A stretch of DNA of 10,478 nt, from positions 1 to 10,478 of the forward strand of contig MFTJ01000015.1 of the NCBI GenBank assembly GCA_001786805.1. The letters run 5' to 3'. Source of the DNA: Candidatus Nomurabacteria bacterium RIFCSPHIGHO2_01_FULL_39_10. GTDB taxonomy: Bacteria; Patescibacteriota; Minisyncoccia; Phycocordibacterales; UBA9973. Positions 5,821 to 10,478 of the stretch are shown here, in pieces. Below the pieces are notes generated by a model. The model did no database searches and was not told the DNA's origin. It saw only the letters and a list, made by a program, of their open reading frames with translations. Each line of letters begins with the position of its first letter. Position 1 is the stretch's first letter. The translations under genes were made by a program, and so were the position numbers.

Positions 5821-6213
5821 TTATTCTTCAGTCTCTTCTTCAGTATATATTTTATGTAGATAAGCACCCAGAATCTTACTATTGTTAAGCCCGCGCTTCG
5901 AACGAACAAAAACATCAATAGACATATAGATTGGTTCTGTAGGTTGCCAAACATCTGTAATCTTATCTTTAACACCGCATTTAAATTGCTGCACATAACA
6001 TCCTATCACTCTATGCCCTTCATCAACAGAATTTATGCTCAAATCTTCAAACCATGTCCGTATTCCTTTATCGTTTATTCCCGGAATACGTAAATCTTCC
6101 AGACCAATATAAGAAGAATGCAGCAAATCTCTCGCCGAAGAGACAGATAAACGCTCGGGAGGACGTACGTAACGACATATTTGTTCAATAAAAGAAAATG
6201 ATTCAAATACCAT
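5821..6213 (-). CDS. Hypothetical protein, 130 residues
   Basis: I do not recognise this protein. It begins M-V-F-E-S-F-S-F-I-E-Q-I-C-R-Y-V-R-P-P-E-R-L, has a Gly/Ile segment (L-R-I-P-G-I-N-D-K-G-I-R-T-W-F-E), beta-like stretches (R-V-I-G-C-Y-V-Q-Q-F and I-Y-M-S-I-D-V-F-V), and ends in an acidic tail (Y-T-E-E-E-T-E-E). It is the first gene of a two-gene unit with the 5201-5812 gene, eight bases apart, so the products probably act together. Transcription should start at the ATG itself because the TATA box is 26.5 bases upstream. It is divergent from the 6318 gene, with 104 bases between the starts. Confidence 0.65.
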   Translation of the reverse strand: MVFESFSFIEQICRYVRPPERLSVSSARDLLHSSYIGLEDLRIPGINDKGIRTWFEDLSINSVDEGHRVIGCYVQQFKCGVKDKITDVWQPTEPIYMSIDVFVRSKRGLNNSKILGAYLHKIYTEEETEE

Positions 6214-6235
6214 AAGTATTCAAAAACAACCCCTA

Positions 6236-6243
6236 TTTATAAA
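6236..6243 (-). promoter_or_regulatory. TATA box for the 6213 operon
   Basis: TTTATAAA (the same on both strands) is centred 26.5 bases before the ATG at 6213, predicting a leaderless transcript on the - strand. It shares the 104-base intergenic space with an opposite promoter at 6287-6294. Confidence 0.65.
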
Positions 6244-6286
6244 CTTTTCTAGAATAATTCCTCAAAAGTAACAAAAGACAACAATC

Positions 6287-6294
6287 TTTATAAA
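6287..6294 (+). promoter_or_regulatory. TATA box for the 6318 gene
   Basis: TTTATAAA is centred 27.5 bases before the ATG at 6318, predicting a leaderless + strand transcript. Together with the box at 6236 it makes a divergent promoter pair with about 43 bases between the boxes. Confidence 0.65.
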
Positions 6295-6317
6295 TACACC
6301 TCAAAAATAACCATTCA

Positions 6318-6707
6318 ATGAACCACACAACCCTCTGGGAAAAAATCAAACAACAGCACCCCTATCTCGAAATCCAAGTCCGCAACATCTCTGATACAAA
6401 AGTCTACCAAATTCTCTCAACCACAAACAGACCAATAAAAGAAGCAACCTTAGACCAACTTCTCAGAGTGTATCATAACGGCTACTCCCTGCGCTTCACC
6501 CCGCTTGCTCCACAAAGTCATCTCGTAGCAGAAAACCTCCCTTACAAATCCCACACCCACCAGCTCTACGTCACCCACTCAACCGAACCTCAATTTCAAC
6601 AAAACACCACCCTCACCCCTGCAGATATCGAATACTTACAACACCAATACTGCGACATCATTTTAATCAACCAAACCAAATTAAAACCGCAGTTGAGTGT
6701 GAATTAG
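6318..6707 (+). CDS. Unknown family, intact copy (GYSLRF/NLPYKS)
   Basis: The protein has 129 residues and I do not recognise its family. The window contains a second member, the frameshifted gene at 4308-4663, and the gapless alignment marks what is conserved: Trp7, H-P-Y followed by E-I at about 14-19, Y-x-I at about 30-32, G-Y-S-L-R-F at 55-60, N-L-P-Y-K-S at 73-78, and a closing Y-x-D-I-I-L-I. The pattern suggests a small alpha/beta domain with no membrane segment. This copy carries about 12 residues past I-L-I (N-Q-T-K-L-K-P and on) that the other copy lacks. No catalytic motif is visible. It has its own leaderless promoter and converges with the 6755-7294 gene. Confidence 0.7.
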   Translation: MNHTTLWEKIKQQHPYLEIQVRNISDTKVYQILSTTNRPIKEATLDQLLRVYHNGYSLRFTPLAPQSHLVAENLPYKSHTHQLYVTHSTEPQFQQNTTLTPADIEYLQHQYCDIILINQTKLKPQLSVN

Positions 6708-6754
6708 ATAGAACAATACACAGAATAAGAATTCTAACTCTTTTCTACAAACTT

Positions 6755-7294
6755 CTACACAATCTCCTCCAACCCTCGCACATTTGCCGCAAATCTTCCA
6801 AACTCCGACATCTGCGCTCGAGAACCCACCTCAACAACATAGCCACCCACGCCATACGCCCACATCATATTCACCACATACTCACAAAGACGATCTTGCT
6901 CTCGTAATCCCCTCTGCAACAACCCCGTTAAATTCCCAAGCACATTCTCCAACGCCGCACCCGCTATAAACACAAATTTCTCTCGTCTACAAAACCCTTC
7001 TGTATTCATCACTTTCCCCACACAATCAAACACTCGCCGTCGTTCACCCCCATCATCCAATCCTCGTAAAAACATATTCGCATACGCCATTTGCGTCGTA
7101 TATGCTACAATGCGCTTGGTATCATCACACTCTGACATCACCTCAGCAACCACATTCACATGCCCCTCCCCTGCTCGCCCAAGCTCATGCAACCCATACT
7201 CTAACCGTCGTAGAGAACACACCTGCTCACCTAACTCATAAAACCCTCTCACTGCTAATTGCCCGTTCAATGCTCGAATATAGGCTTGTTCCAT
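6755..7294 (-). CDS. Hypothetical protein, 179 residues
   Basis: I do not recognise this protein. It is almost entirely helical in appearance, with repeated Leu/Ala/Gly-rich helices (I-R-A-L-N-G-Q-L-A, Y-G-L-H-E-L-G-R-A-G, V-N-V-V-A-E-V-M, M-A-Y-A-N-M-F-L-R-G-L, A-L-E-N-V-L-G-N-L-T-G-L-L). A helical-repeat scaffold is possible. The C-terminus has a Gly/Val-rich stretch (A-Y-G-V-G-G-Y-V-V-E-V-G). No signal peptide is seen. The TATA box is 26.5 bases before the ATG; the GAGGAG just before the ATG would be lost if transcription starts there. The coding strand is strongly G-rich. Several open frames on the opposite strand are Pro/His/Thr-rich shadows. Confidence 0.65.
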   Translation of the reverse strand: MEQAYIRALNGQLAVRGFYELGEQVCSLRRLEYGLHELGRAGEGHVNVVAEVMSECDDTKRIVAYTTQMAYANMFLRGLDDGGERRRVFDCVGKVMNTEGFCRREKFVFIAGAALENVLGNLTGLLQRGLREQDRLCEYVVNMMWAYGVGGYVVEVGSRAQMSEFGRFAANVRGLEEIV

Positions 7295-7316
7295 TCTCTC
7301 CTCTAATACTTGTTCA

Positions 7317-7324
7317 TTTAAATA
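7317..7324 (-). promoter_or_regulatory. TATA box for the 7294 gene
   Basis: Read on the - strand, TATTTAAA is centred 26.5 bases before the ATG at 7294. A GAGGAG Shine-Dalgarno-like run lies between the two; which of the two is used depends on the true transcript start. Confidence 0.5.
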
Positions 7325-7332
7325 ACTTATGA

Positions 7333-7603
7333 CCTAAAACAAGCATAAATGAAAAAAATAAGATTCAATCAATTCTTAAATAATTCAAACTCAAAATAAA
7401 AATAAAACTTATTAACAAATATTAAAGATTTTAAAAAGACCATGAAACAAATAAATTGATTTAAACTTGAAAGTTTTAGACTTAACTAAACTTAAAATAT
7501 TTAAGTAATAATTAGAATTATAAGAACATGAATAAATCAAAATAAATTAAATATACAATCAATTCTTAAAACTTTTAGGGGACCTAACCATTTAATAAAT
7601 CAA
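7333..7603. other. AT-rich gene-free stretch
   Basis: No plausible gene on either strand. Unlike the flanking DNA it is not C-rich; it is made of short A- and T-rich words such as ATTTAAGTAATAATTAG (about 7489-7505) that recur in altered form near 8959-8975. It contains both copies of a 15-base direct repeat and one copy of a 14-base repeat described separately. Together with 7853-8088 and 8917-9137 it forms AT-rich flanks around the tiny 7604 gene and the recombinase, which suggests acquired DNA. Confidence 0.5.
7366..7570. repeat. 15-base direct repeat, 190 bases apart
   Basis: CAATCAATTCTTAAA is found at 7366-7380 and again at 7556-7570, identical. A partial copy (TTCAATCAAA) occurs near 8925 after the recombinase gene. 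The unit is AT-rich but long enough that two exact copies in 200 bases is not expected by chance alone. Confidence 0.6.
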
Positions 7604-7852
7604 TTATTTTTGGTTTACACCCGTGCCTCGGATCATATATTGAGCATCACCAAGAACATCTGTAACTCCTTCCTGTATTCCCAGAACCGCTTCATAGGGT
7701 TTTGCTTTTTCATTAAATTTCTCAACTGCATATTTCCAATTGAGTTCTCTAACAACTATTGTTTCAATATTAAAATCAGCTGGTGACTTCCTTTTACAAG
7801 ATGCATAATCTTGAAGTGTTATAGTAAATGAATTCTTGTCATATTTTGCCAT
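7604..7852 (-). CDS. Hypothetical protein, 82 residues
   Basis: I do not recognise this protein. It begins M-A-K-Y-D-K-N-S-F-T-I-T-L-Q-D-Y and contains I-E-T-I-V-V-R-E-L-N-W-K-Y-A-V-E-K-F, a strand-then-helix pattern, with a Gly-rich end (I-R-G-T-G-V-N). Two of the features typical of the window are missing: the coding strand is not G-rich and codon use is more balanced, which points to a different origin from the neighbouring - strand genes. A TATA box lies 28.5 bases upstream, and GGGGAT just before the ATG looks like a Shine-Dalgarno site. It sits in the AT-rich island between 14-base direct repeats and next to the recombinase, so it may be cargo of a mobile segment. Confidence 0.6.
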   Translation of the reverse strand: MAKYDKNSFTITLQDYASCKRKSPADFNIETIVVRELNWKYAVEKFNEKAKPYEAVLGIQEGVTDVLGDAQYMIRGTGVNQK

Positions 7853-7876
7853 AGTATCCCCTTTATTATATGTTAG

Positions 7877-7884
7877 TTATAAAT
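7877..7884 (-). promoter_or_regulatory. TATA box for the 7852 gene
   Basis: Read on the - strand, ATTTATAA is centred 28.5 bases before the ATG at 7852. Transcription would begin two or three bases before the start codon, so the GGGGAT at 7856-7861 would not be in the mRNA unless start-site spacing is unusual. Confidence 0.45.
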
Positions 7885-7987
7885 ATTTCCTTTGTAAAAA
7901 ATAGAAATAAAACATCCAACCATCACTTAAAACTTTTAGACCCAAACAATCCATTCATTTTCCTCTCAAAACCATAAAAACAATACA

Positions 7988-7995
7988 TTTATATA
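7988..7995 (+). promoter_or_regulatory. TATA box upstream of the recombinase
   Basis: TTTATATA would place transcription near 8015-8020, at the first copy of the 11-base motif, giving a leader of about 70 bases. A second weaker candidate, CTATATCC at about 8062-8069, is 24 bases before the ATG. Either way the motif cluster lies in the control region. Confidence 0.4.
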
Positions 7996-8010
7996 TTCCA
8001 ACTCATTCCA

Positions 8011-8058
8011 TTCCAATAAGGCTCTCCATCCATTCCGCTAAGGGAACCCTTACTGGAA
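8011..8058. promoter_or_regulatory. Three-copy motif, possible recombinase operator or att site
   Basis: TTCCAATAAGG (8011-8021) and TTCCGCTAAGG (8033-8043) are direct copies starting 22 bases apart, close to two helical turns. A third copy is inverted at 8048-8058 (TTCCAGTAAGG on the - strand). The consensus is TTCCRNTAAGG with only the two central positions variable. Such phased, mixed-orientation sites are typical of a protein-binding cluster: an autoregulatory operator or the recombinase's own crossover site. Confidence 0.55.
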
Positions 8059-8088
8059 CGCCTATATCCTCAAAAAAGAAGTGATACA

Positions 8089-8916
8089 ATGGTTGCAACC
8101 CAAAAATCCCTATTCCAAACCCCTAAAATCCCCCTCAACACCTCAAAGACCGCCCTAAATCCCTCTTCAGACCCACCCCCAACACCCAAAGTAGGCATCT
8201 ATGTTCGCGTCTCAACCGAAGAACAAGCCAAAGAAGGGATTTCTATTGACGCCCAAATCGATCGCTGTCAGGCCTACTGCAAAGCCCGTGGTTGGCAAGT
8301 ATTCAAAATCTACACCGACGCCGGCTACTCTGCAGGCACCCTCAGCCGACCTGCCTTAAAAGACCTGCTCGAAGACGCCAGAACCAAACAACTCAATATC
8401 TTGCTCGTCTACAAAATCGACCGCTTCTCCCGTAAACTCCAAGACCTAATCTCCGCCCTCGAACACCTCAAAGCCCAAAACATCAACTTCACCTCTGTAA
8501 CCGAACAGATAGACACCACAACCGCCATGGGTGAAGCCTTCTTTCAAATCATCGGCGTATTCGCTCAGCTTGAACGTGGCATGGTCAAAGAACGCGTCGA
8601 ATTAGCCTTCGACAAAAAAATATCAACGGGTGAACTTCTCAACCGCGCCCCCTTGGGCTACACCTACAACGACCAACGCAAACTCGTTATCAACTCCACT
8701 GAAGCAGTAATCGTCAAAGAAATCTTCCAAATGGCCGCAACAGGCATCTCCTACAAAGATATCTGTGCCCAATTCCGCCTCCCAACCTCAACGTACTATG
8801 AAATCATCAAAAACCCCACTTATATTGGCAAAATCCAGTACCGCAATAAACTCTACCAAGGCACCCATAAACCAATTATCGACGAATCGCTATTCTTTCA
8901 GATAAACAACAAATAA
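8089..8916 (+). CDS. Serine recombinase (resolvase + Recombinase domains)
   Basis: This 275-residue enzyme should cut and rejoin DNA through a phosphoserine bond. After a Pro/Thr/Ser-rich leader of about 34 residues, the resolvase domain begins V-G-I-Y-V-R-V-S-T-E-E-Q with catalytic Ser42 and Arg40. It continues with D-x-G-Y-S-A-G at 77-83, K-I-D-R-F-S-R at 109-115 (conserved Arg112 and Arg115), and the E-helix A-Q-L-E-R-G-M-V-K-E-R at 159-169. A Recombinase-type DNA-binding region (A-P-L-G-Y-T-Y and N-P-T-Y-I-G-K-I-Q-Y) follows. It ends shortly after that, without the zinc ribbon and coiled coil of phage large serine integrases (usually 450-550 residues), so it is a short form or truncated. 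AGTGAT just before the ATG is a weak Shine-Dalgarno site. Confidence 0.92.
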   Translation: MVATQKSLFQTPKIPLNTSKTALNPSSDPPPTPKVGIYVRVSTEEQAKEGISIDAQIDRCQAYCKARGWQVFKIYTDAGYSAGTLSRPALKDLLEDARTKQLNILLVYKIDRFSRKLQDLISALEHLKAQNINFTSVTEQIDTTTAMGEAFFQIIGVFAQLERGMVKERVELAFDKKISTGELLNRAPLGYTYNDQRKLVINSTEAVIVKEIFQMAATGISYKDICAQFRLPTSTYYEIIKNPTYIGKIQYRNKLYQGTHKPIIDESLFFQINNK

Positions 8917-9080
8917 TAAAATATTCAATCAAACACAAAAAGATATAAGACTAAAACATTTAAGTATTAATTGTAAGTTTAAGAAAAAGTTAAAAATAAA
9001 AAATATAGGTTTTAACTAGATAATTTAAGAATATAATATTTAATTATTAACTGAAATTACTGGAAATAAATGTACATAAG

Positions 9081-9088
9081 ATTTAAAT
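9081..9088 (+). promoter_or_regulatory. Probable TATA box for the 9138 gene
   Basis: ATTTAAAT, roughly at these positions, would place the transcript start near 9110 and leave a leader of about 28 bases. That is longer than for the other unknown genes. An AT-rich run at about 9118-9126 is too close to the ATG to serve. Confidence 0.35.
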
Positions 9089-9101
9089 AGTAAATGAACT
9101 T

Positions 9102-9121
9102 TTGAGAGAGCATTGCATAAA
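9102..9121 (+). repeat. Solo 20-base motif, copy 2
   Basis: TTGAGAGAGCATTGCATAAA matches 4793-4812 at 17 of 20 positions and the outer arm of element B more loosely. Both solo copies are upstream of a small unknown + strand gene. Here it would fall around the predicted transcript start. Confidence 0.4.
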
Positions 9122-9137
9122 TATAAAGTGAATCAAC

Positions 9138-9521
9138 ATGAAACAAAGAAACCCCACAGAATATATAAGAGAACAAGAATTTCTCGCGTTGCGCAACGTA
9201 AGTAACAGAGAATTAACTGAATTATATCAACTTCTTGCACACAAATTAGGACAACCAGAAGTAATAAGCGCTATGAAAATTCCTGGAGGAATAGAACATA
9301 GATTATATAAAACACCTGAAGTAGATGACCCTACATCAACAACATCCTGGACACATACTTGGAAAAATACAAGTGAAGCAGGCCAAATCGCTTATATTAT
9401 GACCAGTGGAACAATTCATCAAACTATTGAAGCATGGGGTAAGGCAAAACCAAACCACCAACATATTACCGCATATTTAAGATTCTCACCACCACAAATA
9501 CTTGAAAACTCATTGCGTTAA
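9138..9521 (+). CDS. Hypothetical protein, 127 residues
   Basis: I do not recognise this protein. The first half is helical (T-E-Y-I-R-E-Q-E-F-L-A-L-R, then N-R-E-L-T-E-L-Y-Q-L-L-A-H-K-L). The middle has an M-K-I-P-G-G-I-E-H-R-L-Y loop. A Thr/Trp-rich stretch (S-T-T-S-W-T-H-T-W-K-N-T) at about residues 67-78 precedes another helix (I-H-Q-T-I-E-A-W-G-K-A), and a strand-like I-T-A-Y-L-R-F lies near the end. No membrane segment or known motif is seen. Its DNA is less C-rich than the older-looking + strand genes and it directly follows the AT-rich island. Element A begins 12 bases after its stop codon. Confidence 0.6.
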   Translation: MKQRNPTEYIREQEFLALRNVSNRELTELYQLLAHKLGQPEVISAMKIPGGIEHRLYKTPEVDDPTSTTSWTHTWKNTSEAGQIAYIMTSGTIHQTIEAWGKAKPNHQHITAYLRFSPPQILENSLR

Positions 9522-9533
9522 CAATTAAGACAG

Positions 9534-9628
9534 TATAGTGAATTGCACTAATATTGTTACAGATATGATGGCAATTTACTTATTAGATAATTGTGTGTAA
9601 TGTAACAAAAACAACGCAATTATCTATA
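9534..9628. repeat. Double-hairpin element A
   Basis: Bounds are TATAG (9534-9538) and CTATA (9624-9628). Hairpin 1 pairs 9537-9546 with 9571-9580, ten pairs including one G-T (G-U in RNA), around a 24-base loop. Hairpin 2 pairs 9584-9593 with 9617-9626, ten perfect pairs around a 23-base loop. The linker CTTATTAGA (9579-9587) is identical to that of element C, though the stem sequences have nothing in common. The outer arms match each other with two mismatches. Its last four bases are the first four of element B. Confidence 0.7.
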
Positions 9629-9750
9629 GAGAACTTTGCAAAACAGGGATTTTGGCAAATTAATTATTGAACTATACCAAAATCACGGCTATTGCAAAGT
9701 CTCTTAGAGGAGTTTGCCAATATTTTATCAATTATGCAAACTCCTCTATA
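9625..9750. repeat. Double-hairpin element B
   Basis: Bounds are TATAG (9625-9629) and CTATA (9746-9750). Hairpin 1 pairs 9628-9641 with 9692-9704 (one bulged base) and adds an inner stem of eight perfect pairs, 9648-9655 with 9677-9684. Hairpin 2 pairs 9705-9717 with 9736-9748, 13 perfect pairs around an 18-base loop. The linker is shorter (CTCTTAGA). The outer arms read TATAGAGAACTTTGCA and, inverted, TATAGAGGAGTTTGCA, which looks like a transposon terminal repeat. A + strand open frame that crosses this element is not convincing as a gene. Confidence 0.75.
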
Positions 9751-9780
9751 AGTTGTTTTCTGGACAATAATAATTCTTTC

Positions 9781-9895
9781 TTACATCAAAAATTTCTCTT
9801 TAACCCCCCACAACTTCTTCGGATCCATCCGATACGACGCCCCCCCATTCAAAAAAATAGTGTGAAGCAATCAAATGCGGCGTTAAATCAATCAT
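9781..9895 (-). pseudogene. Small broken gene behind the kinase
   Basis: An ATG at 9895 lies one base after the kinase stop and opens M-I-D-L-T-P-H-L-I-A-S-H-Y-F-F-E-W-G, ending after 31 residues at a TAA (9800-9802). If the G7 tract (C7 on the + strand, 9840-9846) had one G fewer, the frame would continue A-S-Y-R-M-D-P-K-K-L-W-G-V-K-E-K to a TAA at 9781-9783, giving 37 residues. The continuation has the lysine-rich, structured look of real protein, whereas the unshifted tail is Gly/Val/Ser only. I do not recognise the family. The one-base spacing says it belongs to the kinase transcript. It may be a sequencing error, decay or slippage. Confidence 0.45.
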
Positions 9896-9896
9896 A

Positions 9897-10478
9897 CTAC
9901 ACCCCAACTCCCGCTTTATAATTATTTTTCTCTTTCACTTCACCAACCCTAATCGCCTCTCGAAACGCAGAAACCATCGCAGTTAAACCCATATACCGCT
10001 CACTTCTATATCGCTTAACCATTCTATCAACTACATTTGCCACCTCCTCCAGAATACCATCCCCTAATAGTGGCCGTCGATAAGAATGGATTTGTTTTTG
10101 CATCAGTTCAGCCGCCGTCCCACAATTTTCATCTATTGGCAGCTGCCCATCAAACATCTGATACACCACAAATCCCAACGCATACGAATCAAAATCAGTA
10201 GTAAGTGGCCCTCCCTCACATTGTAATGGCTCCATATACGCCGGTGTACCCATTGTCATACCTTTGCCAACCTCTTCGCCAATTTTTCCTGCAATATCCC
10301 AATCAAAAACAACTGGTATAAAACCATAAGGCCTATCTACATCGCTTCTCAAAAAAATATTTCCCGGCTTCACATCCCGATGCACCACATTTTGCGCATG
10401 CACATATTTCAATCCTTTTGCAACCGACTCTAACACATACAATATTTTATTAAAATCTCGCTCTGGAGGAGTCAACCG
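9897..10478 (-). CDS. Eukaryotic-like Ser/Thr protein kinase, C-terminal part
   Basis: The frame is open to the right edge, so the N-lobe (Gly-rich loop, ATP-binding Lys) is outside the window; a TTG at 10475 is not a credible start. Counting from it, the catalytic loop is H-R-D-V-K-P-G-N at 32-39. Subdomain VII reads F-D-W-D-I-A at 57-62, with D-W-D in place of D-F-G. The activation segment ends G-T-P-A-Y-M-E-P at 76-83, and D-F-D-S-Y-A-L-G with the structural Asp is at 94-101. A basic R-Y-R-S-E-R-Y near 154 matches subdomain XI. The catalytic and metal-binding Asp are kept, so it may be active. No membrane segment lies in the visible part. It would phosphorylate Ser/Thr in unknown cytosolic targets. 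The tiny gene behind it may be co-transcribed. Confidence 0.9.
   Translation of the reverse strand, partial: RLTPPERDFNKILYVLESVAKGLKYVHAQNVVHRDVKPGNIFLRSDVDRPYGFIPVVFDWDIAGKIGEEVGKGMTMGTPAYMEPLQCEGGPLTTDFDSYALGFVVYQMFDGQLPIDENCGTAAELMQKQIHSYRRPLLGDGILEEVANVVDRMVKRYRSERYMGLTAMVSAFREAIRVGEVKEKNNYKAGVGV

Larger units (their letters stand above)
7565..7939. repeat. 14-base direct repeat flanking the 7604 gene
   Basis: CTTAAAACTTTTAG is found at 7565-7578 and 7926-7939, same orientation, one copy on each side of the small - strand gene and its promoter. Short direct repeats bracketing a gene cassette could be target duplications, recombination scars or binding sites. The first copy overlaps the second copy of the 15-base repeat. 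Confidence 0.5.
8917..9137. other. AT-rich gene-free stretch after the recombinase
   Basis: No gene is seen. The stretch is built from words such as ACATTTAAGTATTAATTG (about 8957-8974), related to those at 7486-7510 on the other side of the recombinase. It holds the solo 20-base motif and the probable promoter of the 9138 gene at its right end. It could include a transcription end for the recombinase, but I see no clear oligo-T terminator. Confidence 0.45.

Noticed and set aside
6784..7332. + strand open frames rich in Pro, His and Thr
   Set aside because: They are antisense to the 6755-7294 gene, whose promoter and spacing are good; the low-complexity composition follows from the C-rich strand.
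7333..9137. CRISPR array or replication origin in the AT-rich island
   Set aside because: The direct repeats are few, short and unevenly spaced, with no regular spacers; no initiator gene or clear origin boxes are seen.
9667..9921. + strand open frame of 84 residues
   Set aside because: It runs through the hairpins of element B and antisense to the kinase end and the small broken gene, with no promoter and no coherent protein pattern.
1..10478. tRNA or rRNA genes
   Set aside because: No cloverleaf with the usual T-loop sequence and no rRNA-like stretch was seen on either strand by eye.

Overview
The window reads as a piece of an archaeal chromosome, most likely from a small-genome, AT-rich DPANN-type lineage (Woesearchaeota-like is my best guess). 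The grounds are TATA boxes centred 26-31 bases before many start codons (near-leaderless genes), a 44-residue archaeal-type antitoxin with a RelE-like toxin, a DUF4346-like protein, and many short unrecognised genes. The + strand is strongly C-rich over G even where genes lie on the - strand. The lineage is inference; no rRNA, tRNA or other marker is present.

Layout. 1-1191: the 3' end of a DUF4346-like gene and an aldo/keto reductase. 1240-2560: three small unknown or antitoxin genes around a toxin that faces its antitoxin tail to tail. 2651-4250: an oxidative-stress cluster of peroxiredoxin, DsrE-like protein and Fe/Mn superoxide dismutase. 4308-4663: a gene broken at an A7 tract, ending exactly in a double-hairpin element. 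4875-7294: unknown genes on both strands, including an intact paralogue of the broken gene at 6318-6707. 7333-9137: an AT-rich, repeat-bearing island holding a tiny - strand gene and a serine recombinase with a three-copy motif upstream. 9138-9750: one more unknown gene, followed by two abutting double-hairpin elements. 9781-10478: a small broken gene directly behind a eukaryotic-like Ser/Thr kinase whose N-terminus lies beyond the right edge.

The recognisable functions are redox defence (peroxide and superoxide removal, sulfur/thiol handling, carbonyl reduction), toxin-antitoxin, site-specific recombination and protein phosphorylation. The most unusual signal is the set of three double-hairpin elements (4659-4751, 9534-9628, 9625-9750). 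They share ends (TATAG...CTATA), and two share a nine-base central linker, while the stem sequences are entirely different and pairing is kept. Two separate frameshifts at homopolymers (A7 at 4340-4346, C7 at 9840-9846) raise the alternatives of slippage-controlled expression, real decay, or sequencing error.
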